DNA of 64,000 nt from Fluviirhizobium alvei (GTDB lineage Bacteria > Pseudomonadota > Alphaproteobacteria > Rhizobiales > Rhizobiaceae). The translations under genes were made by a program, and so were the position numbers. Shown piece by piece: positions 37,376 through 46,384 of the stretch (within the stretch, counting starts at the first letter, position 1; every line of letters begins with the position of its first letter). The stretch is from assembly GCF_030551875.1 (NCBI RefSeq), contig NZ_JAUOZU010000007.1:310001-374000 (forward strand), read 5' to 3'. Below the pieces are notes generated by a model. That model searched no databases. It had not been told where the DNA came from and saw only the letters and a program-made list of their open reading frames with translations.

Positions 37376-38179
37376 TTAGCTCCCATCACGCCCGCCGAAT
37401 CCTTGTTCTTTTCGCGCCCTCGCGAACCACCCAAGGCCGGCAAGCGTGCCCGCTTCCGGACGATATTCGCACCCGACGAAACCCGTATAACCAAGGGCGT
37501 CGAGCGTCCGGAACAGGAAAAAATCGTCGAGTTCGCCGCTTCCCGGCTCATGCCGGTGCGGCACGGCTGCGATCTGAACATGGCCGATGACCGGCATCAA
37601 CTGCTCGAGCGCGCGCGTGACATCGCCATGAAGGATCTGCCGGTGATAGATATCGAATTGCAGCTTCACATTCGGCAGTCCGACCCTTTCGATCATCGAC
37701 AGGGCGAGCGGAAAGGCGTTGAGAAAATAGCCAGGCATGTCGCGATTGTTGATCGGCTCGATCATGATCGAGATACCGTGCCGGGACGCGCGAAGCGCCG
37801 CATATTCGAGCGCGGACAGATAGGCGTCCACAGCGCGCGGATCAGCCGGATCGGCAATTCCCGCCATCATGTGCAGTCGCCTCGTGCCGCTGACCACCGC
37901 ATAGTCCAAAGCTTGATCGACCGAATGCTCGAACGCCTCGCGACGATCGGGCAGACAGGCCAGCCCCCTGTCGCCAGCCGTCCAGTCACCGGGCGACAGA
38001 TTGAAGAGCGCCGGCTCCAGACCATTCGACGACAGGAGTTCGGCGAACTCTTTCACCTCCAGCTCATAGGGAAAAAGGCACTCGACCGCATTAAAGCCGG
38101 CAATCCGGGCAGCGGCAAAACGCTCCCGGAATGGCAGCTCGGTAAACATCATGGTCAGGTTGGCGGCAAAACGCGGCAC
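37376..38179 (-). CDS. Hydroxypyruvate isomerase/2-oxo-tetronate isomerase-like TIM barrel
   Basis: 267-residue AP-endonuclease-2-type TIM barrel. GTG start at 38179 with GGAGGAATTC before it. Family landmarks are NLTMMFTELPFRERF, NAVECLFPYE, the EPINNRDMPGYFL motif with the metal-ligand glutamate, LQFDIYHRQILHGD, GHVQIAAVPHRHEPGSGE and the C-terminal VGCEYRP containing a second glutamate ligand. Hyi and OtnI share all of these, so either hydroxypyruvate or a 2-oxo-tetronate is possible. It belongs to the sugar operon downstream of fuconate dehydratase. Confidence 0.86.
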   Translation of the reverse strand: MPRFAANLTMMFTELPFRERFAAARIAGFNAVECLFPYELEVKEFAELLSSNGLEPALFNLSPGDWTAGDRGLACLPDRREAFEHSVDQALDYAVVSGTRRLHMMAGIADPADPRAVDAYLSALEYAALRASRHGISIMIEPINNRDMPGYFLNAFPLALSMIERVGLPNVKLQFDIYHRQILHGDVTRALEQLMPVIGHVQIAAVPHRHEPGSGELDDFFLFRTLDALGYTGFVGCEYRPEAGTLAGLGWFARARKEQGFGGRDGS

Positions 38180-38274
38180 GAATTCCTCCCGCTTGGTCTA
38201 CGGAAAGGACGTAGAATCGAAGAACGCCGGTGGCAAGCCCGCCCGCTCGCCCGCCGGCGCTCCTGTCCGCGACA

Positions 38275-39552
38275 TCAGCCGCGGAACAGATATTCTTCTC
38301 GCGAGGCCGGTTTCATTTCGATGGAGAAGCCCGGCAGCTTCGGCGGCATATAGGCCGCATTGCGGATGTCGCAGGGCTCGATGAAATGCTCGTGCAGATG
38401 ATCGACATATTCGATCACCCGTCCCTCCATCGTGCCGGAAACGGCCACGAAATCGATCATCGACAGATGCTGCACATATTCGCACAGCCCCACACCGCCG
38501 GCATGCGGCCAGACCGGTAGATTGAACTTGGCGGCCAGCAGCAACACGCCCAGTACTTCGTTGAGACCGCCCATGCGGCAGGAATCGATCTGCACGATGT
38601 CGATGGCGCCATTGGCGATCATCTGCTTGAAGATGATGCGGTTCTGGCACATTTCCCCAGTCGCCACCTTCACCGGGGCCACGGCCTCGCGGATGACACG
38701 ATGGCCGAAAACATCATCGGGACTTGTCGGCTCTTCGATGAAGAACGGCTTACAGAACTGGAGTTTCTTGACCCAGTCGATGGCCTGGTTGACTTCCCAG
38801 ACCTGATTGGCGTCGATCATCAGGTAGCGGTCCGGACCAACCACTTCGCGAGCGATTGTCAGACGGCGGATATCATCCTCAAGATCGCGACCGACCTTCA
38901 TCTTGATATGCTTGAAGCCGGCATCGACAGCCTCCTGGCACAGACGACGCAATTTGGCATCGTCATAGCCGAGCCAGCCGGCCGAGGTCGTGTAGCAGGG
39001 ATAGCCGGTCGCTTCGAGCTGGGCGATACGCTCGGCCTTGCCGCCTTCGGCCTTGCGCAGGATGGCGAGTGCCTCGTCCCGCGTGATCGCATCGGTCAAG
39101 TAGCGGAAATCAACGATATCGACGATCTGTTCCGGCGTCATGTCCGCCACCAGCCGCCAGACCGGCTTGCCGGCTTGCTTTGCCAGGAGATCCCAGACAG
39201 CATTGACCACCGCACCGGTTGCCAGATGCATGGCCCCCTTGTCGGGTCCGATCCAGCGCAACTGGCTGTCGGAGGTGACATGGCGCCAGAAACGGCCCGG
39301 ATTTTCCAGCACCCAGTCGAGATCGAGCCCGACAACCAGATGCCGCATGGCGTTGATCGCCGCGCAGCAGATATCGTTGCCGCGACCGATCGTGAATGTC
39401 AGCCCGTGACCCTCCAGCCCCTCCTTGTCGGTCGAGAGGATGACATAGGCGGCAGAATAGTCGGGATCCGGATTCATGGCATCGGAGCCATCAAGGCCCA
39501 TGGATGTGGGAAAGCGCAGATCGAGGCTTTTAAGGTCAGTAATCCGGGTCAC
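38275..39552 (-). CDS. fucD: L-fuconate dehydratase
   Basis: 425 residues from a GTG start at 39552 (AAGAGA upstream); an upstream in-frame ATG at 39645 lacks support. Enolase-superfamily acid-sugar dehydratase, converting L-fuconate to 2-keto-3-deoxy-L-fuconate. The barrel-end catalytic set is complete: Lys217 and Lys219 (IKMKVGRD), metal ligands Asp247 (MIDANQ), Glu273/274 (FIEEPTSP) and Glu300 (ATGEM), and His350 (VWPHAGG). This spacing agrees with what I recall for characterised Xanthomonas FucD. The N-terminal RFPTSMGLDGSDAMNPDPDYS stretch, broken here at GSDAM, is typical of FucD. Operon neighbours supply the next two pathway steps. Confidence 0.93.
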   Translation of the reverse strand: MTRITDLKSLDLRFPTSMGLDGSDAMNPDPDYSAAYVILSTDKEGLEGHGLTFTIGRGNDICCAAINAMRHLVVGLDLDWVLENPGRFWRHVTSDSQLRWIGPDKGAMHLATGAVVNAVWDLLAKQAGKPVWRLVADMTPEQIVDIVDFRYLTDAITRDEALAILRKAEGGKAERIAQLEATGYPCYTTSAGWLGYDDAKLRRLCQEAVDAGFKHIKMKVGRDLEDDIRRLTIAREVVGPDRYLMIDANQVWEVNQAIDWVKKLQFCKPFFIEEPTSPDDVFGHRVIREAVAPVKVATGEMCQNRIIFKQMIANGAIDIVQIDSCRMGGLNEVLGVLLLAAKFNLPVWPHAGGVGLCEYVQHLSMIDFVAVSGTMEGRVIEYVDHLHEHFIEPCDIRNAAYMPPKLPGFSIEMKPASREEYLFRG

Positions 39553-39580
39553 GGGCAGTTCTCTTGTTTTTCTGGTTGTC

Positions 39581-40426
39581 TCAGACGTCAGCGATGAAGG
39601 TCTGCTTCTGGGTGCCAAGTCCTTCGATGCCGAGTTCGACGACATCGCCGGGCTTGAGGAAGCGCGGCGGCTTCATGCCGAGACCGACGCCCGGCGGCGT
39701 GCCGGTGGAAATCACATCGCCGGGATGCAGGCTCATGAACTGGCTGAGGTAGGACACGAGATGTTTGACGCCATAGACCATGGTTTTCGAATTGCCATCC
39801 TGCACCTTTTCACCATTGACGGTGAGCCACATGGGAAGCGCCTGCGGATCGGCAATCTCGTCCTTCGTCACCAGCCAGGGGCCGATCGGGCCGAATGTGT
39901 CGCAGGATTTGCCCTTGGTCCACTGGCCCTGGCGCTCGGTCTGGAAGGCGCGTTCGGACACATCGTTGATGGTGCAATAGCCGGCGACATAGTCGAGGGC
40001 ATCATCTTCGGAGACGTATTTCGCCGTCTTGCCGATGATGACGCCGAGTTCGACTTCCCAGTCGGTCTTTTCCGAACCGCGCGGGATCAGCACATTGTCA
40101 TTCGGACCGCAGATAGCCGAGGTCGCCTTCATGAAGATGATCGGCTCGGAAGGAACAGTCGCATTGGTTTCGGCGGCATGGTCCGAATAGTTGAGACCGA
40201 TGCAGATGAACTTGCCGGTTCCGGCGACGCAGGCCCCGATCCGTTCCCCAGCCGACAAGACCGGCAGGCTCGCAGGATCGATCGCAGCGATCTTCGCCAG
40301 ACCGTCAGGAGAAATCGCGGCACCGCCGATATCGGCCACATGGGCGGAAAGATCGCGGATCGTGCCATCGGCGGCGAGAATTGCAGGTTTTTCGGCGCCC
40401 GGAGCACCAACGCGCATGAGTTTCAT
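39581..40426 (-). CDS. Fumarylacetoacetate hydrolase family protein (probable 2,4-diketo-3-deoxy-L-fuconate hydrolase)
   Basis: 281 residues from the ATG at 40426 (AGGAAG upstream). The FAH fold is shown by FICIGLNYSDHAAET, the metal-binding acidic triad around EPIIFMKATSAI and TDWEVELGVIIGK, and the C-terminal GDVISTGTPPGVGLGMKPP. In the non-phosphorylating L-fucose route, FAH-family enzymes hydrolyse 2,4-diketo-3-deoxy-L-fuconate to pyruvate and L-lactate. The position between the SDR and fuconate dehydratase supports that role; other diketo acids remain possible. Upstream extension to 40654 is a shadow of the SDR gene. Confidence 0.88.
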   Translation of the reverse strand: MKLMRVGAPGAEKPAILAADGTIRDLSAHVADIGGAAISPDGLAKIAAIDPASLPVLSAGERIGACVAGTGKFICIGLNYSDHAAETNATVPSEPIIFMKATSAICGPNDNVLIPRGSEKTDWEVELGVIIGKTAKYVSEDDALDYVAGYCTINDVSERAFQTERQGQWTKGKSCDTFGPIGPWLVTKDEIADPQALPMWLTVNGEKVQDGNSKTMVYGVKHLVSYLSQFMSLHPGDVISTGTPPGVGLGMKPPRFLKPGDVVELGIEGLGTQKQTFIADV

Positions 40427-40443
40427 ATCAATCTTCCTGTCTG

Positions 40444-41181
40444 TTAGATCGTCCAGCCGCCATCGATGGCATAGGCCTGACCGGTCGTGAATGTGGCGCC
40501 GGCGAGATAGACGGCGAGGTCGGCAATCTCTTCCGGCGTGCCGAGACGACCCATGGCCTGGCGCGCCATGAAGGCAGCCCGGGTGGCCTCGAAATCGCTG
40601 CCCTGCGCCCGCATGCGATCCTGCAGCGACGGGCTTTCCACCGTGCCGGGGCAAATCGCGTTGATCCGGATGCCCTGCGTCACATAGTCGGCGGCGACCG
40701 ACTTCGTCAGTCCGATCACGGCCGCCTTCGTAGTCTGGTAGGCGAAGCGATTCGGCACACCCTTGATCGAGGAGGCGACCGAGGCGATGTTTATGATCGT
40801 ACCATCCTTGCGGTCGAGCATGCCCGGAAGCACGGCGCGGATCGTCCGCACCATCGACTTGACATTGAGGTTGAGGGCGAAGTCGAGATCTTCGTCCTTC
40901 ATCTCGAGGATCGACCCGGCATGAACGAAACCGGCCGCATTGACCAGAACATCGACCGGACCGATTGCGCCGAGGACGGATTTGACTTCCGCATCATCGA
41001 GCACATTCAGTTTGGTGGTGGCGATGCCGGTTTCCGCCGTCAGCTTGGCGAGAAGCTCGGTGTTGATGTCGGTCGCGTGCACGGTCGCGCCCGCCTGTGC
41101 GAAGGCTTCGGCGATCGCCCGTCCGATGCCTTGCCCCGCCGCCGTCACCACGACTGTCTTGCCGGAGAAATCCTTGCTCAT
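40444..41181 (-). CDS. SDR oxidoreductase, 2-keto-3-deoxy-L-fuconate dehydrogenase-like
   Basis: 245-residue classical short-chain dehydrogenase. The cofactor motif TAAGQGIG (13-20) is followed by Asp38 after strand 2 (ATDIN), which favours NAD over NADP. NAAG lies at 81-84, catalytic Ser is near 134-137, and Tyr148 and Lys152 form the YxxxK motif. The C-terminus carries the GGWTI end. Features and context match 2-keto-3-deoxy-L-fuconate dehydrogenase, making the 2,4-diketo acid for the FAH enzyme encoded 17 bp downstream. L-fucose dehydrogenase activity is a second option. Confidence 0.88.
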   Translation of the reverse strand: MSKDFSGKTVVVTAAGQGIGRAIAEAFAQAGATVHATDINTELLAKLTAETGIATTKLNVLDDAEVKSVLGAIGPVDVLVNAAGFVHAGSILEMKDEDLDFALNLNVKSMVRTIRAVLPGMLDRKDGTIINIASVASSIKGVPNRFAYQTTKAAVIGLTKSVAADYVTQGIRINAICPGTVESPSLQDRMRAQGSDFEATRAAFMARQAMGRLGTPEEIADLAVYLAGATFTTGQAYAIDGGWTI

Positions 41182-41202
41182 TGTTCGTCCTTTCTGATCG
41201 GC

Positions 41203-41655
41203 TCAGGCCGTCTTGATCTTGCGTTCGACGATCAGGATATGATCGGCAGCGAGCACAACCTCGCCCTTCTGGTTGATCACTTCGCAGCGTTCCACCACCC
41301 GGCCGGAATCGGCGCGTTTGGGATCATCTTCCTTGGCGGAAATCGTCACCCGAGTCTTGATCGTATCGCCGATATGCACGGGACGGATGAAGCGCAGACG
41401 ATCATATCCATAGGAGAAGGCAACAGGATTGATGAGCGAGGCCGTGAGCCCGACACCGATCGAGAAGACCATCGTGCCATGGGCGATCCGCTGGCCGCCG
41501 GGCAGCGTCTTGGCAAATTCCGCATCCATGTGATGCGGAAAGAAATCGCCGGTATGGCCGGCATGGACGACGAAGTCGGTTTCGGTGATCGTACGGCCGG
41601 TGGTCAGCCGCACATGGCCGAGTTCATAATCTTCGAAATAGATATATTGTTCCAT
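41203..41655 (-). CDS. MaoC-like hot-dog fold dehydratase/hydratase
   Basis: 150 residues from the ATG at 41655. Single hot-dog domain of the MaoC/R-specific hydratase family. The catalytic motif is intact: Asp37 and His42 in [11 protein letters not shown], corresponding to the GDxNPLH-type signature. Later come [11 protein letters not shown] and [19 protein letters not shown]. Related enzymes act on CoA thioesters, which is unexpected inside a sugar-acid operon. A paralogue encoded at 50730-51251 shares the SYGYDxLRFI-x-P core but lacks the histidine. Confidence 0.85.
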   Translation of the reverse strand: MEQYIYFEDYELGHVRLTTGRTITETDFVVHAGHTGDFFPHHMDAEFAKTLPGGQRIAHGTMVFSIGVGLTASLINPVAFSYGYDRLRFIRPVHIGDTIKTRVTISAKEDDPKRADSGRVVERCEVINQKGEVVLAADHILIVERKIKTA

Positions 41656-41659
41656 GGTC

Positions 41660-42733
41660 TCAGGGTCTCTCGGCCAGCGGCGTCGCCGGCGTGGCATTCG
41701 ATTGGTAGGCTGCTTCGACGAGAGCCATGGTCATCCAGGAATCCTCGACGGAGCTTACGAGTTCGGTGTCTTCACCGGTTGCGAACCGTTGCAGATTGGC
41801 CATGCGTCCAACGAAGGCATCCGGAAACCAGGCGCCCTTGAGCGGCACGTCGATCCAGTCATCCCCACCCTGGGGGCGGATCTGCAGAATATCCGGTTCG
41901 CCCTTCGGATAGTTGAGATTGACGCCAAGCTGAAGATAGGCAGCGCCTTCCGTGCCACAGACGCGGAATTCGCAGGCCTGGTATTTGCGGCCGAACTTGT
42001 GGTCATGATTGATCGAGAGCGCGCAGCGCACGCGATCGCCATAATCGAGGATCGCACTGGTGCGCGTCTGCGCCATCTCGTGGTTGGGATGGCCGAGCGA
42101 ACGGGCATGGATGCCCTTGGGATCGCCAAGTATCTGGCGGATGAGATCGAGATAGTGGATCGAATGCATCGTGATTTCGATCCGCGGCAGCCCCTTGAGA
42201 AAGGCCCACAGCTCCCACGGCGTGTCGAGCGCCAGCCAGGCGTCGAAATCCACCACCTCACCCAGCAATCCCTTGGCGATCGCATCCTTGAGCGCCAGCA
42301 TCATCGGCGCGAACCGCAACTGGAAATTCACCGCAGCCTTCAGGTTCTTGCGCCGGCAGATTTCGAGAATGATGGTGGCCGCAGCAAGATCAGCCCCCAT
42401 CGGCTTCTGGATCAGCACGGCTGCTCCATCCGGGAGCGCTTCGAGAACCTTCGCATGCGCGGCCGGCGGGGTTGCCAGATCGAAGATCGCGCCTTCGACT
42501 GCGATTGCTTCCTCGACGGAGCGGAAAGCGGTCACACCCCAGGTTTCGGCGAGCCTCGAAGCCTTGTCGAAATCCGGATCGTAAAGACCGGCGACCGGAA
42601 AGCCACCCTTGCGATAGGCCGGGAAATGCGCATCTCCAACGATCGAGCCGGCACCGAACGTCACGATCGGGCGCGGATTGCTCGGCAGCGGCCAGGATTG
42701 GGCGAGAGAGTTGGGGTCGAACAGAGCCGTCAT
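41660..42733 (-). CDS. Gfo/Idh/MocA family oxidoreductase
   Basis: 357-residue NAD(P)-dependent sugar oxidoreductase. The Rossmann motif [15 protein letters not shown] starts near residue 26. The family's EKP-type motif appears as IQKPMGADL (about 108-116) with the catalytic lysine kept, and the substrate-domain [28 protein letters not shown] stretch, broken here at LKGLP, contains the usual histidine. It could oxidise a sugar C1 to a lactone, giving the substrate for the divergent fuconolactonase-like enzyme (inference). Its GAGGGG ribosome site lies inside the end repeat of the palindromic element just upstream. Confidence 0.85.
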   Translation of the reverse strand: MTALFDPNSLAQSWPLPSNPRPIVTFGAGSIVGDAHFPAYRKGGFPVAGLYDPDFDKASRLAETWGVTAFRSVEEAIAVEGAIFDLATPPAAHAKVLEALPDGAAVLIQKPMGADLAAATIILEICRRKNLKAAVNFQLRFAPMMLALKDAIAKGLLGEVVDFDAWLALDTPWELWAFLKGLPRIEITMHSIHYLDLIRQILGDPKGIHARSLGHPNHEMAQTRTSAILDYGDRVRCALSINHDHKFGRKYQACEFRVCGTEGAAYLQLGVNLNYPKGEPDILQIRPQGGDDWIDVPLKGAWFPDAFVGRMANLQRFATGEDTELVSSVEDSWMTMALVEAAYQSNATPATPLAERP

Positions 42734-42943
42734 TTTTCACCCCTCACCAACTTCGGCCAAGGGTTCGCCATGCTCACCCGGCCTTCGTATCCTCTCCCGC
42801 AAGGGGAGAGGTATAGACCTCTGCGCTCGGTCGCCCCTTTTACGAGAGGTCGCGGCAGGATTACCTCTCCCCTTGCGGGAGAGGATAGCAAGTCCGCGCA
42901 AGACGAAGTCGAGCGCATGGACGCGCTTGGTGAGGGGTGAAAA
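42734..42943. repeat. Nested palindromic intergenic element (RIME-like)
   Basis: About 210 bp between two operon genes. The outer ends are a perfect 17-bp inverted repeat (42734-42750 with 42927-42943). Inside is a perfect 26-bp inverted repeat (42788-42813 with 42862-42887), each arm itself partly palindromic (CCTCTCCCGC then GGGAGAGG). Inside that is a 7-bp pair, GACCTCT/AGAGGTC. There is no coding capacity or transposase. The layout resembles rhizobial intergenic mosaic elements and may form a large RNA stem that affects mRNA stability within the operon. Confidence 0.8.
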
Positions 42944-42961
42944 CCGTGAGTGGCCACCGGC

Positions 42962-43291
42962 TCAATCATGATGGAACACCTCTTCCATCTCGGCCCACCA
43001 CTCGCCCTCCTTGCGGGTCGAGAGAGGGTTCTGGCAGGGCATGCACACAGCCCACCAGTCCTGCGTGGTGGGGTCTGCCGCCATCTTCGCCATATCGGCG
43101 GCAAAATCGCTGCCATGATATTCGAAATAGGAGAACAGCAGGTTCTCCGGCTCCTTAAGGAAAATCGAATAGTTGCGGATGTTGCAGGCCGAAATCATCT
43201 TCAGCACATCTGGCCAGACGGCCGCATGCAGCCGTTTGTATTCGGCGATCTTTTCGGCGTTAAGACCGATGACACTGCCCTTGCGCTCCAT
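42962..43291 (-). CDS. L-rhamnose/L-fucose mutarotase-like protein (RhaM, DUF718 family)
   Basis: 109 residues from the ATG at 43291, with GGAGG upstream inside the end of the dehydratase gene. RhaM-family ferredoxin-like dimer that interconverts alpha and beta anomers of a 6-deoxy sugar. Recognisable features are the KIAEYKRLHAAVWPDVLKMI motif with the catalytic histidine, IRNYSIFLKEPENLLFSYFEY, and the Trp-rich C-terminal end (QDWWAVCMPCQ and GEWWAEMEEVFHHD). It supports a deoxy sugar such as L-fucose or L-rhamnose as the operon's substrate. Confidence 0.9.
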   Translation of the reverse strand: MERKGSVIGLNAEKIAEYKRLHAAVWPDVLKMISACNIRNYSIFLKEPENLLFSYFEYHGSDFAADMAKMAADPTTQDWWAVCMPCQNPLSTRKEGEWWAEMEEVFHHD

Positions 43292-43292
43292 C

Positions 43293-44411
43293 TCACACCT
43301 CCCCTGTGAACGTCGCGGTGAATTCCGGAATCGATCGGCGGCGCACTTCTTCCCAGTCCCAGTCGATGCCGATACCCGGCTCCGACGGAGCCAGCGCATG
43401 GCCATCCACGATCGCCATCTTCGCACCGGTGATCTCGTCGAGCTGCGGAATATATTCGACATATTTGCCGTTCGGCACCGCGCAGGTGAGGCTCACATGC
43501 AGTTCCATCAGGAAATGCGGGCAGACCGGAATGTCGAAGGCTTCCGCAGCATGCGCCACCTTGAGCCAGGGCGTGATGCCGCCGATCCGGCCGACATCGA
43601 CCTGAACGATGGAGCATGCGCCCTTCTGCATATATTCGCGGAAATGGCGAATGGAGTAAAGCGATTCGCCCACTGCGATCGGCGTCGCGGTCGAGGCACT
43701 CAGTCTGGTATGGCCATCGATGTCATCGGCCGCCATCGGCTCCTCGATCCAGGCCAAATCGATCGCTTTCAGCCGCTCGGCACGGCGGATCGCCTCATCC
43801 AGCCGGAAGCCCTGGTTGGCATCCGTCATGATCTCATAACCGTCGCCGACCGCGGCCCTGACGGCTTCCAGCCGCGCGAGATCTTCAGAACCGTGCGGCT
43901 TGCCGATCTTGACCTTCGAGCCATTGAAGCCCTTGGCCTTGGCGGCGAGCGCATCGTCCACCAGCGCCTGTGTCTCGATATGGAGCCAGCCGCCTTCGGT
44001 CGTATAAAGCGGGCAGCGATCCTTGGCGCCGCCGGCAAGCTTCCAGAGCGGCAGTGCCTGCTTTTTCGCCCGCAGGTCCCATAGTGCCGTATCGATCGCC
44101 GCCAGGGCGATCGCCGTGATCGCGCCGATCGTGGTTGCATGGGTCGCGAATTCGAGATCATGCCAGATCGCTTCAATACAGTCGGCATCACGGCCGATGA
44201 TCCGTGGGATCAGATGATCGGCAAGCAGCCGCATCACCGACGAACCACCGGTTCCGATCGTGTAGGAATAACCGGTACCGACAGCGCCATCGCTATCGGT
44301 AATGGTCACGATCGGCGTTTCCTGGCTCACAAAACTCTGGATCGCGTCGGTCCGCTTGACCTTCGGCACCAGGTCGACCATCCGGATGTCAACTTTTTCG
44401 ATCCTTGCCAT
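43293..44411 (-). CDS. Enolase superfamily (mandelate racemase subgroup) sugar-acid dehydratase
   Basis: 372-residue barrel enzyme, distinct from fucD in the same operon. The catalytic residues are Lys166 and Lys168 (SKVKIGK), metal ligands Asp197 (MTDANQGF), Glu223/224 (WIEEPM) and Glu249 (VGES), and His299 (CPHFLMELH). This KxK/His set fits MR-subgroup acid-sugar dehydratases such as those for galactarate/talarate or lyxonate. Start 2 bp after the ABC ATPase stop and 1 bp before the next gene, so it is firmly in the operon. Its presence suggests a second aldonate substrate. The specificity cannot be read by eye. Confidence 0.87.
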   Translation of the reverse strand: MARIEKVDIRMVDLVPKVKRTDAIQSFVSQETPIVTITDSDGAVGTGYSYTIGTGGSSVMRLLADHLIPRIIGRDADCIEAIWHDLEFATHATTIGAITAIALAAIDTALWDLRAKKQALPLWKLAGGAKDRCPLYTTEGGWLHIETQALVDDALAAKAKGFNGSKVKIGKPHGSEDLARLEAVRAAVGDGYEIMTDANQGFRLDEAIRRAERLKAIDLAWIEEPMAADDIDGHTRLSASTATPIAVGESLYSIRHFREYMQKGACSIVQVDVGRIGGITPWLKVAHAAEAFDIPVCPHFLMELHVSLTCAVPNGKYVEYIPQLDEITGAKMAIVDGHALAPSEPGIGIDWDWEEVRRRSIPEFTATFTGEV

Positions 44412-44413
44412 GA

Positions 44414-45511
44414 TCAGGTCCTGAGGGTCTTGCCGGTCTGGGCGTCAAACAGATGCGCCTGCGACAGGTCGAAACTCATGTTGACCACGTCACCCGGACG
44501 GAGATTGCGCGGATTCAGCATGCGCGACACCCAGTCACGACCGGTGAATTCGGCAAAGACCAGCGTCTCGTTGCCGAGCGGTTCGGTGATTGAGACCTTG
44601 AGATCGGCCTGATGGACTTCATGCGCTTCACCGGAATGCAGTCCGTGCCCCGTCGGATAGACATCGTCCGGGCGCAATCCGAAAACGACCTTCTGTCCAT
44701 TGACGAGGCTATCGCGGAACTGGGCCGGAATGGGCAGGCTATCGCCATTGGCGAAGACGATCCGTCCGTCGCTGATCTGGCCCTCTTCGAGGTTCATCGG
44801 CGGTGAACCGATGAAGCCGGCAACGAACCGGGTGGCGGGGCGCTTGAACACCTCATCCGGCGTTCCGACCTGCTCGATGTAACCGTCGCGCATGATGACG
44901 ATCCGGTCCGAAAGCGTCATCGCTTCCACCTGGTCATGCGTCACATAGACAACGGTGGAATTGACCTTGGCATGGAGCTTCTTGATCTCGGTGCGCATCT
45001 GCGTTCTGAGCTTGGCATCGAGATTGGACAGCGGCTCGTCGAACAGGAAGACATCCGGATTGCGTACGATCGCGCGGCCCATGGCAACGCGCTGGCGCTG
45101 ACCACCGGAAAGCTGTGCCGGCCGCCGGTCGAGCAGATGGGTGAGGTCGAGCGTTTTCGCCGCATCGTCGACGCGGCTTGCTATTTCAGTCGGCGACTGG
45201 CCAGCGATCTTGAGCGAGAAGCCCATATTCTCGCGCACGGTCATATGCGGATAAAGCGCATAGGACTGGAACACCATGGCGAGATTGCGCGAACGCGGCG
45301 GCAGGTCGTTGACCACCGTGCCGCCAATCTCGATCGCACCGCCGGAAACATCTTCGAGGCCGGCGATCATGCGCAACGTCGTCGACTTGCCGCAGCCGGA
45401 CGGGCCGACAAGCGCGATGAATTCGCGATCTGCGACCTCGAGATTGATCCCGTGGACGACTTCCAGGGCGCCGTAGCGCTTGACCAGGTTTTTCAGAGAG
45501 ACTGTGGCCAT
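44414..45511 (-). CDS. Sugar ABC transporter ATP-binding protein (MsmK/UgpC type)
   Basis: 365-residue ATPase of the carbohydrate uptake CUT1 class. Walker A GPSGCGKST is near 36-44, the signature LSGGQRQRVAMGRA near 134-147, and Walker B VFLFDEPLSNLDA near 154-166. The C-terminal TOBE/regulatory domain (about 240-365) contains FGLRPDDVYP, seen in MalK-like proteins. Encoded 4 bp after the second permease, with ATPase-permease-permease-binding-protein order read backwards along the operon. Confidence 0.95.
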   Translation of the reverse strand: MATVSLKNLVKRYGALEVVHGINLEVADREFIALVGPSGCGKSTTLRMIAGLEDVSGGAIEIGGTVVNDLPPRSRNLAMVFQSYALYPHMTVRENMGFSLKIAGQSPTEIASRVDDAAKTLDLTHLLDRRPAQLSGGQRQRVAMGRAIVRNPDVFLFDEPLSNLDAKLRTQMRTEIKKLHAKVNSTVVYVTHDQVEAMTLSDRIVIMRDGYIEQVGTPDEVFKRPATRFVAGFIGSPPMNLEEGQISDGRIVFANGDSLPIPAQFRDSLVNGQKVVFGLRPDDVYPTGHGLHSGEAHEVHQADLKVSITEPLGNETLVFAEFTGRDWVSRMLNPRNLRPGDVVNMSFDLSQAHLFDAQTGKTLRT

Positions 45512-45515
45512 TTTT

Positions 45516-46382
45516 TCAACCCTTGACGGCGCCGGAGGTCAATCCGGATACGAGATGTTTCTGTACAGCGAAGGTGAGAAGCAGTGCCGGAATGATCATC
45601 ACGACGGCGAGCGCGCACATGCCGCGCCAGTCGATGGTGAATTCGGCGGTGTAATCGAGGAGCCCGACCGGCAGGGTCTTGGAATTGACCGAGCGGGTGA
45701 GGTTCGAAGCGAGGGCGAACTCGTTCCACGACGTGAGGAAGGCGAAGATACCCGAGGACGCGATGCCGGGGCCCGCGAGCGGGAATTCGACCTGCCAGAA
45801 GGCCTGCCAGCGTGTGCAGCCATCGATCTGGGCAGCTTCGGCGAGATCCTTCGGCACCTGCCGGAAAAAGCCGTCGATCAGCCAGATGGTGAAGGGCACG
45901 TTGAGCGCGACATAGGCGAGGATGAGGCCGAAATGCGTATCGAGAAGGCCGAGTTTCGCATAGACGAAGAAGAGCGGCAGCGAGAGCGCAATGCCGGGCA
46001 CCGTCCGCGTCAGCATCAGGCCCAGGAACCAGCCGCCCTTGCCGGGAAAGCGGAACCGGGCAAAGGCGTAACCGCCGGACATGCCGATGGCGATGGCAAT
46101 CACCGTCGATGTAACCGACACGATCAGCGAGTTGCGGAAATAATCGAGCACGGGGATACCGCCCTTGCCGACGCCGGAGAACATGGCGACATAGGCATCG
46201 AACGACAGTTCGTTCGGAATCCAGACCGGCGGCTTGGCCATGATTTCAACGGTCGGCCGGAGCGAGGACAGAACGATCCAGAAGCCCGGCAGGCAGATGA
46301 CCGTCATCGCCAGGAAGAGGCCGATGAAATGGCCGATCTTCAGGAGGCGGCGACGCAGTCGGTGGGAATTGTTGTTTTCCAT
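45516..46382 (-). CDS. Sugar ABC transporter permease (MalG-like)
   Basis: 288 residues from the ATG at 46382, which has CGGAG eight bases upstream; two in-frame GTG codons lie just before. Six predicted transmembrane helices. The EAA coupling loop reads AEAAQIDGCTRWQAFWQVEFPLAGPGI, broken here at DGCTRW, and docks on the ATPase. MalG-type second permease of a CUT1 importer, starting 2 bp after the first permease's stop. Confidence 0.93.
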   Translation of the reverse strand: MENNNSHRLRRRLLKIGHFIGLFLAMTVICLPGFWIVLSSLRPTVEIMAKPPVWIPNELSFDAYVAMFSGVGKGGIPVLDYFRNSLIVSVTSTVIAIAIGMSGGYAFARFRFPGKGGWFLGLMLTRTVPGIALSLPLFFVYAKLGLLDTHFGLILAYVALNVPFTIWLIDGFFRQVPKDLAEAAQIDGCTRWQAFWQVEFPLAGPGIASSGIFAFLTSWNEFALASNLTRSVNSKTLPVGLLDYTAEFTIDWRGMCALAVVMIIPALLLTFAVQKHLVSGLTSGAVKG

Positions 46383-46384
46383 GG

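Noticed and set aside
37322-38353. 343-residue plus-strand frame opposite the Hyi-like gene
   Set aside because: Composition typical of an antisense shadow; the opposite strand has conserved TIM-barrel motifs and a strong ribosome site.
42788-42887. CRISPR or IS end from the repeated CCTCTCCC/GGGAGAGG arms
   Set aside because: Only one pair of inverted arms is present, with no direct-repeat array, no spacers and no transposase; it fits a palindromic intergenic element.
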